Made by a program: the position numbers and the translations under genes
DNA from: Myxococcales bacterium
GTDB lineage: Bacteria; Myxococcota_A; Polyangia; Haliangiales; Haliangiaceae
Assembly (NCBI GenBank): GCA_016706545.1
Contig: JADJJK010000006.1
Coordinates: 184,501-248,500 of the forward strand
Direction of reading: 5' to 3'
DNA length: 64,000 nt
The notes under the pieces: generated by a model
Told to the model about the DNA's origin: nothing
The model's input: only the letters and a program-made list of their open reading frames with translations
Database searches by the model: none
Part shown: in pieces, positions 10,485 through 18,384 of the stretch
How the letters are laid out: the number at the start of each line of letters is the position of its first letter
Position numbering within the stretch: the first letter of the stretch is position 1

Positions 10485-11749
10485 GCGGCCCAGCAGCGCT
10501 CTTGCAGCAGCGGCACGCGCTGGTGCTGGTGCCGGCCAGCGACCGCCGCAAGATCACGGGGCTCACGCTGGCCGAGCGCGGCCGGCGGGTGGCCGTGCTG
10601 GCGGGCATCGCGCCAGCGCGCGTGGTGCTGGTGCGCTCGGCCGAGGAGCTGTCCGCGGCGCGAGGGCAGCTCGCCAAGGTGCCGCTGCTGGTGATGACCG
10701 CGACCTCGCAGGTGGTGGCGGTGTCCTTGCTGGCGAAGCTGGCGCTGGACGAGCCAGGGCAGCGCCAGGCGGTGGATCCCGCGCGCGGTGGCCAGAGCGC
10801 TGGCGCGTGGGTGCTGGACGCCCAAGGCGCCGAGGCTGCGCTGGACGCGGTGGCCGCGGCGTACGTCCACGCGGGCACCGGCAGCGGCGCGGCGGTCGCG
10901 CTCCTGGACCTGTCGTTGGGCGAGGGCTTCGCGCCGGTGGAGGTGGACCGGCGGGCGCGGTTCCCGATGCGAGCGCCAGGCGATCTGCGCGCGGCCATCC
11001 GCTGGCAGTACGAGCTGGTCAACAAGCCGCTCGACGCGCCGATCTGTCGCTACTTCTACCGGCCGCTGGCGCGCCCGCTCACCATCCTGTTTCTGCGCTC
11101 GCCGCTGTCGCCCAACGTCATCAGCGTGCTGTCGATCTTGCTGTCGCTGGCCGGCTGCGCCATCGCGGCGTCCGGCGATCTGACGACGCACGTGGTCGGC
11201 CTGCTGGTGCTGCTCTCCGGCGGCATCGTCGACACCAACGACGGCGAGGTCGCGCGGCTGCGCCTGGAGATGTCCAAGACCGGCGCTTGGATCGACGCCA
11301 TGGGCGACGACATGGCGCGCATCGGCCTGCTCCTGGGCATGGGCGGGCATGTCGCCGCCACCCACCCGAGCTGGCCGGTGTGGCCGGTGACCCTGGCGGC
11401 GGCGGCGATGACCGTGCTGTCCTTGGTCCTCATCTACTGGTACTGCATCTTCGTCATCGACTCGTCCAACAACCAGGACTACACCAAGGCGCTGCAGATC
11501 GGCCCAGGCGTGCGCGCCGAGGGCAGCGCGCGCTCCGTCGGCGCGTGGCTCGCGGACATGGGCGCGCAGATCGTGCGCCGCGACTTCATCGATCTGGCCG
11601 CGGTGTTCGTGGCCATCGCCGGAGGTTCGCTGGTGACGTTCTCGCTGCTGTCGGTGGGCGCGCTGGCCACGCTCATCGTCGTGGTCCCCACGCACCTCAA
11701 GATCGTGAAGGCAGTGCGCTCCGGCCAGATCGTGCCGGTTCGGCGCTAG
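10481..11749 (+). CDS. CDP-alcohol phosphatidyltransferase with degenerate N-terminal nucleotidyltransferase-like domain
   Basis: 422 residues. The C-terminal part (about 190-420) is a second CDP-alcohol phosphatidyltransferase with an intact motif beginning DTNDGEVARLRLEMSKTGAW and ending IDAMGDD, plus about six membrane segments. The first ~155 residues read like a worn sugar-nucleotidyltransferase fold (HALVLVPASDRRKITGLTLA, later SAGAWVLDAQGAEAAL) but lack the glycine-rich LAAGxGTR loop, so it is unlikely to be an active cytidylyltransferase. The layout recalls inositol-phosphate cytidylyltransferase/DIPPS fusions, which is inference. GTG 10481 overlaps the preceding stop. It is the last gene of the operon. 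Confidence 0.82.
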   Translation: MSGPAALLQQRHALVLVPASDRRKITGLTLAERGRRVAVLAGIAPARVVLVRSAEELSAARGQLAKVPLLVMTATSQVVAVSLLAKLALDEPGQRQAVDPARGGQSAGAWVLDAQGAEAALDAVAAAYVHAGTGSGAAVALLDLSLGEGFAPVEVDRRARFPMRAPGDLRAAIRWQYELVNKPLDAPICRYFYRPLARPLTILFLRSPLSPNVISVLSILLSLAGCAIAASGDLTTHVVGLLVLLSGGIVDTNDGEVARLRLEMSKTGAWIDAMGDDMARIGLLLGMGGHVAATHPSWPVWPVTLAAAAMTVLSLVLIYWYCIFVIDSSNNQDYTKALQIGPGVRAEGSARSVGAWLADMGAQIVRRDFIDLAAVFVAIAGGSLVTFSLLSVGALATLIVVVPTHLKIVKAVRSGQIVPVRR

Positions 11750-11848
11750 CGTCAATGCCGCTCACTTAGCGCGGAAGTGGATTCGGGCGCACGCCCCAAG
11801 CGCAGCGAGGAGCGTCGTGTACAGCCATTGCATGGGAGCTGGGCCCAG

Positions 11849-13294
11849 CTAGCGCCAGGTGGACGGACGTCGCGACGGGTGCTGCAGGTGGTCTGGTAAG
11901 GGGCGGCCGACGGAGAGCGGGTCGACGCCGGTAGCCTCCATCTCGGCGAGGACCCAGCGCTCGATGGCGCTGTGGCGGTCGAGGTCGTCCCACAGGCCGC
12001 GCAGGGGGAGGCCGTCGGGGTCGAGCGGGGGATCTGCGACAGATGGGAGTGACGAGAGTGATGAGGGTGGTGAGGGCGGTGTCGGTGTGCGGGGGGATGA
12101 GGGCGGAGGGGATGCTGCGGATCTTCGAAGGCGAGCTCGCCTATAGGTGATTGCGTGATGCGATAGCCGCGCTCGTGGACGTACGAGTGATGCAAAGAGC
12201 AGAGCAACGCGAGGTTGGGCAGGCTGGTCTCGCCGCCATCGGCCCAGTGCTGCAGGTGGTGGCCCTCGAGGAAGAGGCGGTGATCGCAACCGGGGAAGCG
12301 GCAGGTGCGGTCGCGCAGCAGCAAGGCGCGCTTGAGGGCGGCGGGGATGGTGCGGGTCTTGCGGCCGATGGAGAGCGGTGTGGCGTCGGTGGATGTTGCT
12401 GCGGCGACGGTGGCGACGACCAGGCCGCAGTCGCAGGCCAGGCGGCGGGTGGCCTGTGGAGAGAGCGCAAGGTCGGTCTCGACGGTGAGTGCCACCGGCA
12501 GCGAGGCGCCACGGTCGGTGAAGGTGGTGGGCGAGAGATCGGTGGTTGCGGAGATGGTGGCGGTGGTGGAGTCCGTGGCGCTGGTGCTGGCGGTCTGCTG
12601 CAGCAGCGCCACGGGGACCGTGACGATCAACTCGACGGGAGCGCGCTCGGCGCGGTCACCGCGCGCGTAGGACTGAACCAGGGCCATCAGGCCATCGGCG
12701 CGGTTGTACGGACGGCGCGTGGTGGTGGTGGGGAGGCTCCGCGTCTCCGCGGAGACCACCGACGTTTCCGCGGAAAGCTCCGCCGGCTCGCGCGTGCAGT
12801 CCACCGCGGCTTGCTGCAGCACCTGCAAGAGCAGCGCGGCTTCGTCGGGGCGCAGGCACGCCTTGACGCACACCATGCCCGAGGCCGTCGTCGTGTGCGC
12901 CACGTAGCGCTCGCTGTCGTGCGGGCGCGCGGCTCGGCTGGCGGCGTCGGCGCCGAGCACGCCGACCTTGCGGCACACCGTCTCGAGCTGGCTGGCGGTG
13001 CAGTGCTGCGCGTAGCCAAGGAGCACGGCCTCGGTGGCGGCGGTGGCCACGCGCGTGATGGCGCGCGTCTTGGAATACGAGATCTTCCCTGCGGACAAAG
13101 CCTCTGATACGAGAGGCAAGGTGTGCAAGGCCCTGGCCACGCGCAGGTGTTCGCGCGCGGTGCCGAGGTCCCAGCCCACGCGCCAGCTCAGCCAGTGCGC
13201 GCAGGTGCCAGCATGGCCGCGTCCAGGTGGGCCGCTTGCTCGGCGATGTGTTCGCCGAGCGCTTGGACTCCTCGACGGAGAGTGGCTCGCTCAT
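11849..13294 (-). pseudogene. DUF222/HNH endonuclease gene, disrupted by frame changes
   Basis: The core reads well in one frame: DUF222 (AHWLSWRVGWDLGTAREHLR through the helical region) and a C-terminal HNH domain (CRFPGCDHRLFLEGHHLQHW then NLALLCSLHHSYVHERGY). Two places break it. Near 13209-13212 the expected N-terminal helix (VQALGEHIAEQAAHLDAAM, codons 13268-13212) is in a different frame from GTCAHWLSWR, and about 20 residues normally present between them are missing. Between about 12050 and 12110 (G-rich, with a run of six G) the frame changes again, and the probable true C terminus (LPLRGLWDDLDRHSAIERWV, ending 11849) is out of frame with the core. The ATG at 13294 is the likely original start. 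Sequencing error cannot be excluded for the G-run. Confidence 0.7.
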
Positions 13295-13326
13295 GCGTTC
13301 TTGTAGCATGACGATTTTCGGCGCCG

Positions 13327-13380
13327 AATTTCGCGCCTGGCGCGCGTCAGGTGCCGAGGAAGCGCAGGCGGCGCGAAATT
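13327..13380. repeat. 11-bp inverted repeat upstream of the HNH gene
   Basis: AATTTCGCGCC at 13327-13337 and its exact complement GGCGCGAAATT at 13370-13380 are separated by 32 bp. They lie 33-86 bp upstream of the HNH start on the minus strand, where an operator could sit. Confidence 0.5.
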
Positions 13381-13859
13381 TCGTGGGGTGCGCAGGTAGA
13401 AGGGGCATGCAGCGCGCGCAGGGGCCTCTGGTGGAGAGACTGCAGCAGGTTGGCGGCGCAGGGGCGTGCGGGCGCGGGAGGTGTCAAGAGGAATGTTGTG
13501 GTTTGATATGGAGTGTGGATAGTAGATCTTCAGTTAGAGAATGCGTCCGGCAGGCGGACGCGAGCGAGCCGAGATCGGAAGCGGAGATCGAGATCGCGGA
13601 AACCTCCGCGGAAACGTGGCGTGATCCAAGTCGCAGCGCGTCTCCGCGGAAGCCCCGGGGCTGTGGACGGTGGCGGGCTGTGGACAACCGCGCCCGTCGA
13701 GCCTGGGCAGGCGTGATGCGCGTACGCGGCGCGGTGGACCACAGCCCTTGGAGAGGCGCAGGAGGGCCAGGTGCAGCAGGCGTACCTGAGAGGGCAGCGC
13801 GCCTCTCCACACCGCCGCACAGCCCTGCTGTTTTCAGAACCCTGAGTTTTTTGGTTTGG

Positions 13860-13887
13860 ACCCAGAACCCAGAACCAGAACCCAGAG
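13860..13887. repeat. 7-bp tandem repeat (ACCCAGA)
   Basis: Four consecutive units, three of ACCCAGA and one shortened to ACCAGA, in the non-coding stretch. Confidence 0.7.
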
Positions 13888-14083
13888 AAGATCGCCATGT
13901 GAGCGGCGGGGGTGAGCGCGTGGGAGGTGGTTGGGTCGAGCACGGCCGTGGTCACGATTCATGCGAGTGCTGAAGCGGTTCCCGCTTCCGGCGCCCAGGG
14001 TCGTCCATAGCGTCTACCGTTCGTAGCGAGACCGTGGACGAAGAGCCGGATGCCGGAAATCGGCACGTCCGGATCTGTGGGAA

Positions 14084-14102
14084 CCCCGGGCGCTGCCCGG
14101 GG
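14084..14102 (-). terminator. GC-rich stem-loop after the CopD-like gene
   Basis: CCCCGGGC (14084-14091), a 3-nt loop, and GCCCGGGG (14095-14102) form a perfect 8-bp stem. It lies 22 bp past the stop of the minus-strand CopD-like gene and is followed on that strand by TTCCC, without a real U-tract. A second small hairpin (TGCCG/CGGCA, about 14051-14065) lies just beyond. Probably the end of that transcript. Confidence 0.45.
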
Positions 14103-14123
14103 CAACCCGACTGGGGCTCGCGC

Positions 14124-14630
14124 TCACCACGGCACGCCGCGCACGATCATCACCGCGGCGCCGACCAGCAAGAGGGCCAGCACCGCGTTGGCGCGGCCCA
14201 GGCGAGAGGCGCTCCGGCGCAGCGCCGCGGCCTCGGCGGAGCCTGGCGCTCGCTCGATGGCGACGGCGGCGCGTGGGCCGATGGAGAAGTCGTGCGCCGC
14301 GCTGACCCCGAGCACGGCGACAAACAGCGCCAGCTTGACCACCACGGTGAGCCCAGGGCGGGAGGTGAGCCACGCTGGATCTGTGAAGTGCGCAAGGCGG
14401 ATGCCGCGCATCCACAAGTTGAAGGTGCCGGTGACGAGGAGGATCGCGAAGCAGGCCCAGCCGACGCCGCGAAAGCGCGTGCCGGTCTCGGTGAGGAAGG
14501 CGCCAGCGTTGGCGCGCGGGGCCGCGCGCAGCCACGGCACCACGACGAGCACCAGGAACGCCATGCCACCTATCCACGCGGTGGCTGCCAGGATGTGCAA
14601 CCACACCGAGAGAAAGTACAGGGTCGGCAT
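14124..14630 (-). CDS. CopD-family integral membrane protein
   Basis: 168 residues with about four transmembrane helices. The N-terminal helix has the family pattern LSVWLHILAATAWIGGMAFL, with the His often proposed to bind heme or copper, and a middle segment reads RFRGVGWACFAILLVTGTFN. ATG 14630 (MPTLYFLSVWLH) is chosen over the in-frame ATG 14675 because it starts at the first helix. CopD proteins are linked to copper uptake or resistance, but related membrane proteins have other roles. It is transcribed divergently from the hemerythrin gene, 77 bp away. Confidence 0.75.
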   Translation of the reverse strand: MPTLYFLSVWLHILAATAWIGGMAFLVLVVVPWLRAAPRANAGAFLTETGTRFRGVGWACFAILLVTGTFNLWMRGIRLAHFTDPAWLTSRPGLTVVVKLALFVAVLGVSAAHDFSIGPRAAVAIERAPGSAEAAALRRSASRLGRANAVLALLLVGAAVMIVRGVPW

Positions 14631-14707
14631 GGTGGGAAGGTAGCGCGAAGGCAGGATCCAGGGCGAGGCCCCCAAAGGCTGAGCGCGGCGAGCTATGGTG
14701 GCGGCCG

Positions 14708-15232
14708 ATGACCGTCACCCTGGGAAAGCGCACCCCCGAGGCCTCGCTCTTGACGCTCTTGCAGGAGTGTCATGAGCGGATTCGCAGGTTCGCCGCGCTG
14801 GCGGTCCGGCTGGGCAGCGCCGAGCACGAGCCGCCGGCCAGCCTGGCCGAGGCGTGCGTTCATTGCGCGCGCTACTTCTCCGAGGCGCTGCCGCTGCACG
14901 TCGCAGACGAGGATCAGAGCCTGCGTCCTCGCCTGTGGGGCCACAGCGCGCGGGTGGACGAGGCGCTCGAACTCATGGCGCAGCAGCATCGCGAGCACCA
15001 GGGCCCTCTCGCGCAGCTGACCGCGGCGCTGGCCGCCCTGGCGGCGGCGCCCGCGCAGCCCGGCCTGCGAGACGCGCTGCGGCAGATCGCAGCGCCGCTG
15101 CAGGAGGCGTTTCTGGCGCACCTGGCGCTGGAGGAAGCGGAGGTGTTCCCGGTGGTGGCGCGATGGTCGGCGGAGCAGCAACAAGCGGTGGTGCTGGAGC
15201 TGCGCGAGCGCCGGGCCGAGCAGCTTGGCTGA
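14708..15232 (+). CDS. Hemerythrin-like (HHE) iron-binding protein
   Basis: 174 residues, nearly all helical. His/Glu pairs typical of the HHE four-helix bundle are spaced along it: CHERIRRF, FSEALPLHVADEDQSL, AQQHREHQGPL and FLAHLALEEAEVFPVV. These would hold a di-iron centre binding oxygen, nitric oxide or acting in iron handling. Predicted cytoplasmic (no signal). It is near metal-related genes on both sides, but no operon partner is evident. Confidence 0.85.
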   Translation: MTVTLGKRTPEASLLTLLQECHERIRRFAALAVRLGSAEHEPPASLAEACVHCARYFSEALPLHVADEDQSLRPRLWGHSARVDEALELMAQQHREHQGPLAQLTAALAALAAAPAQPGLRDALRQIAAPLQEAFLAHLALEEAEVFPVVARWSAEQQQAVVLELRERRAEQLG

Positions 15233-15573
15233 GGCGGCGCGAGAGGCTCGAAGAACGCCTGTCACGGTGCGCGGCCCTGCCGCCTACTGGGAGGGTGACG
15301 CGGATGACCCATCCCTGCACATCGCCGCTGCGGCTCGGCTCCCAGGGCGCGCGGGGCGGGTGCGCCGTGGCCCCAGGTCTGGTTGCGTCGCCGTGGGCTG
15401 CGCACGTGCAGGCCGCGACGGCGAGCGCCTGGCCACCTGTGCTACTGCTTGCTCACCGCGCCCACGCGACCCGTCATGATGGCACCTTCTTTCCTGGCGA
15501 GCCCCGCAGTCCCTGGACGCTGGGGGAGCGCTTGGGCTCGTCGACATTCTGCCTGCGGGCCGCGGAGGCGAGC
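15233..15573 (+). other. Intergenic region upstream of the ECF sigma gene
   Basis: 341 bp. The sigma-factor frame stays open through it, but the residues have no family pattern. It presumably holds the sigma gene's promoter; no clear box is seen. Confidence 0.4.
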
Positions 15574-16140
15574 GTGAGCGAGGCCGACCTCGATGCGTTG
15601 ATGCGGCGCCTGGCGCAAGGGGAGCGCGCGGCGTTCGCGGGCGTGTTCGCGGCGCTGTGGCCGCCGATGCAGCGCTTCTGCGCCAGCCTCCTTGGCAGCG
15701 AGGCCGACGCGGCCGATGCGGCTCAGGAGGCGATGAAGAAGATCTTCGAGCGCGCCGCGTCGTATGATCCGCAGCGGCCGGCGATGCCGTGGGCGATGGC
15801 GATCGCAGGCTGGGAGTGCCGGACCTTGGCCCGCAAGCATACGCGCCGGCGCGAGGTGGACGCGCCGTTGGGCCATGCGGAAGAAGATGGCTGGGAGCAA
15901 CTCGCCGCCACCATGGGGAGCCCGCACGACGAGGTGGCCAAGCGGCGCTTGATCAGCGCGGCGCTGGCGGCGCTTGGACAGCTCCCGGCGACAGATCAGG
16001 CGGTGCTGCTCTCCACGTTCTGGGAGGAGGCGGGGCTGCCGGCGCCAGAGGTGGACGGGGCGACCCTGCGCAAGCGCCGCGAGCGCGCGGTCGCGCGGCT
16101 GCGCAAGACCTGGAGGAGGCTCTATGGCGCCGACGATTGA
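15574..16140 (+). CDS. ECF-type RNA polymerase sigma factor
   Basis: 188 residues from GTG 15574, preceded by CGGAGG at 15563-15568. Region 2 is clear (AFAGVFAALWPPMQRFCASLLG, then ADAADAAQEAMKKIFERAASYD and PWAMAIAGWECRTLARKHTRRR) and so is region 4 (ALAALGQLPATDQAVLLSTF then LRKRRERAVARLRKTWRRL). There is no extra C-terminal domain such as the Cys-rich tail of CorE-like copper-sensing sigmas. Its 3' end overlaps the start of a Cys-rich membrane protein gene, the usual place of an anti-sigma factor, and a metal-efflux operon follows 615 bp after its end. It probably controls that operon (inference). Confidence 0.87.
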   Translation: MSEADLDALMRRLAQGERAAFAGVFAALWPPMQRFCASLLGSEADAADAAQEAMKKIFERAASYDPQRPAMPWAMAIAGWECRTLARKHTRRREVDAPLGHAEEDGWEQLAATMGSPHDEVAKRRLISAALAALGQLPATDQAVLLSTFWEEAGLPAPEVDGATLRKRRERAVARLRKTWRRLYGADD

Positions 16141-16693
16141 ACCGACGTCCGTCCAGCGCCGGGCGCGCCGGGCCTACGAGCTGGCGCGGCTGCGCGCCGC
16201 AGCGCTTGGCGTCGTGCCGCTGGCGCTCGTGGTGGCGGCGGCGGCGCTGGTCTCCCATCGCGCGGGCGCGGCGCTGAGCTTCGGCGCGGTCGCGGTCGTC
16301 GCCGGAGGCTTCATGCTGTGGTACGGGCGCGGACCGCAGCGCGCGGTGCTGCCGGGCCTCGCCGCTGGGAGCTTGCCGTTGGCGCTGGCGCTGTGCGCGA
16401 ACCACGCGCACGCCTGCGGCTCACAGGCCTGCGCCTCGCTGTGCCTGCCGGCCTGTGCGATCGGCGGGGTCCTCGCCGGCCTGATGGTGGCGCGCACCGC
16501 GGCGAGGCGGCGCGCCGGGGTCGCGTTCTGGGCCTCGGCCTCGGCGGTCGCGGTGGCGATCGGCGCGATGGGGTGTGCGTGCATCGGCTCCTCCGGCGTG
16601 GCCGGGCTGGTCGTTGGCTACGCCGCCGGGGTGGTGCCTGGCGCGCTGCGGCGCCTGTGGCAGCTTCGCCAGCCCTCGAGCTTGGGGCGTTGA
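16124..16693 (+). CDS. Cys/His-rich polytopic membrane protein, candidate anti-sigma factor
   Basis: 189 residues. The ATG at 16124 lies 17 bp inside the sigma gene, indicating translational coupling. There are about six hydrophobic segments. Between two of them lies CANHAHACGSQACASLCLPAC, a dense Cys/His cluster; a later helix carries MGCACIGSSG. No family is recognised with certainty. The arrangement resembles NrsF-type (DUF1109) anti-sigma factors: six helices, partner of an ECF sigma, metal response through Cys. Sequence similarity to NrsF is not obvious, so function is inference from context. Confidence 0.6.
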   Translation: MAPTIEPTSVQRRARRAYELARLRAAALGVVPLALVVAAAALVSHRAGAALSFGAVAVVAGGFMLWYGRGPQRAVLPGLAAGSLPLALALCANHAHACGSQACASLCLPACAIGGVLAGLMVARTAARRRAGVAFWASASAVAVAIGAMGCACIGSSGVAGLVVGYAAGVVPGALRRLWQLRQPSSLGR

Positions 16694-16754
16694 GGCAAAC
16701 GCGCGCGGGCCAAGAAACTTGGTCACGGCGTCCGGGGCAGGCGCCTAGCAAGGG

Positions 16755-18384
16755 GTGAGACGCGACGCGCGCTGCCCGTGGAGCTGGTGGAGGACTCGGT
16801 CGCTGGCTCGGCGCCATGTTCGCTGCGCGGCGCCGGGGTGGTTGGCGCTGGGGCTGCTGGGGGCAGTCGGCGCGGGCTCGTGCGTGTCCAGGCAAACGCA
16901 CGATCAGCTCGCCGCGGCGCGGCGGGCGACCGAGGCGGCGGCGGCGACGCTGGAGCTTGGGATGGCCGAGGCGCCAGCGCTGTCGCCTCGTGCGCGCTCG
17001 TCGCCTGCTGTGCCTGCTGCGCCTGCTGCGCCTGCTGCACCTTCGTCGCTGACCCATGAGCGCGTGATCGAGCTGGCGGTGGCGCGCAGCCCGGCGGTGG
17101 CGGCGATGCTGCATCGCGCGCGCGCGCTGGCGGCCACTGGACGCGCCGAGGCCGCGCTGCCCCCGGCGGAGCTGGCGGCGGAGGTGTGGAACCTCCCGGC
17201 GGCTCGGCCCTACGCCCTGGGCGACGCGGAGATGTTCATGCTGGAGCTACGCCAGCGCTGGCCGGCGGCAGGCGCGCGCGACGCTTTGGCGCAGGCCATG
17301 GCGGAGGAGTCGGCGATGGCGCTCGCCGAGGCAGCGGCGGAGCGCGAGGCGGTGGCGCAGCGCGCGTCCGACGCCTACATCGCTCACGCCCAGGCGCGCG
17401 CCGAGCGCGCGTTGCTCGCGAGCCAGCTCGACGTGCTGCAGCGCATGGTGCTGGCGCAGGGCGCTCGCGTGACCTCTGGAGGCGCCACGCTCTCGGAGCG
17501 GCCCCGGCTGGAGCTGGAGCAGAGCAAGCTGCGGCGGGCGAGGCTACGCGCCGAAGAGGAGCTAGCCTCGGCGGCGGCCGAGCTGCGCGCGCTCTTGCGC
17601 CTGTCGGCCGACGCATCGCTGGGCGACCTGCCGCCTCTGGCATCGGAGACGGTCGCGGAGGTCGCGCCGGAGGCGCTGGCGGAGGTGCTGGCGCGGACGG
17701 CGGCGCATCGCGGCGCGGCGCAGGGCCGCGGCGGCACGTGAGCGCGCCGCGGAGCTCCGCCTGCGCGCGGCGCGCTCGGAGGCGCGGTGGCCGGAGATCA
17801 TGCTCGGGGTTGGCCTCTGGCAAGACCCACACATGCGGACCGGGATTGGAGTGAGCGCGGCGATGTCCCTGCCATGGCTCTCCGGCCTTGGGCGGGCGCG
17901 CGTGGACAAGGCGCGCGCGGAGCGCGCCGAGGTGCGGGCGCGGGCCTCTGCCACGGCGCAGGACGCGCAGGTGGAGCTGGCCATGGCGCTGGCGCGGCTG
18001 CGCTCGCAGGAGGCGCAGCTCGCGGAGGTGCGCGAGCGCTCGCTGCCGGCGGCGCGGCGCAGCGTGGAGGCGGCGACCTCGGCGTACTCGACCGGCGCCG
18101 TCAGCCTGCTCGAGTGGCTCGACGTCACGCGCATGGAGCTGGAGCTGGAGCTCGAGCTGCTCGCGCTCGCGGGGCAGCAAGCGCGGGCGCTGGCTGCGCT
18201 CGACCGCGCGGCCGGTCAGCGGTTGCCGCGCGTGCCGTTGCCACCAGGTGGCGCGGTCGACACGTCGGCGGGCGCGTCGGCCGACGTGTCCGGACATCGG
18301 ACCGAACATCGGACCGGACATCGGACCAGTGCCGCATCGCCGCCGGCCGCGCCGATGGCGCGCCGAGAGGAGGAGAAGCCGTGA
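16755..18384 (+). pseudogene. cusC: TolC/CusC-family outer-membrane efflux protein, split by a frame change
   Basis: Two halves of one OEP-type protein sit in different frames. The first (16755-17741) starts at GTG with a hydrophobic N terminus and possible lipobox (GAVGAGSC), an Ala/Pro repeat, and the first helical hairpin (SLTHERVIELAVARSPAV to LRALLRLSADASLG). It stops at 17741 just where the expected continuation AARERAAELRLRAARSEARW begins in the next frame, so the change lies at about 17715-17740. The second half continues through LGVGLWQDPHMRTGIGVSAA, the second hairpin and SAYSTGAVSLLEWLDVTRME, to 18384. The 3' end carries three 12-bp repeats (18292-18327). It would be the outer-membrane channel of the metal-efflux pump encoded next. 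Confidence 0.75.
18292..18327. repeat. In-frame 12-bp tandem repeat near the end of cusC
   Basis: GGACATCGGACC, GAACATCGGACC and GGACATCGGACC in direct succession, encoding a GHRT/EHRT/GHRT tail. Confidence 0.8.

Larger units (their letters stand above)
13295..14083. other. Non-coding stretch between the HNH gene and the CopD-like gene
   Basis: About 790 bp with no recognisable gene; the open frames here have no family pattern. It includes the inverted repeat at 13327-13380, two copies of the palindrome TCCGCGGA (13605-13612 and 13643-13650) and a 7-bp tandem repeat at 13860-13887. Composition is more mixed than in the flanking genes. Confidence 0.5.

Noticed and set aside
14084..14102. Insertion-sequence end repeat
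   Set aside because: The inverted repeat is a compact hairpin with a 3-nt loop, with no transposase or second copy nearby.
14854..15573. N-terminal extension of the ECF sigma factor
   Set aside because: The open frame upstream has no sigma-factor pattern and overlaps the hemerythrin gene; GTG 15574 has a ribosome site and begins at region 2.
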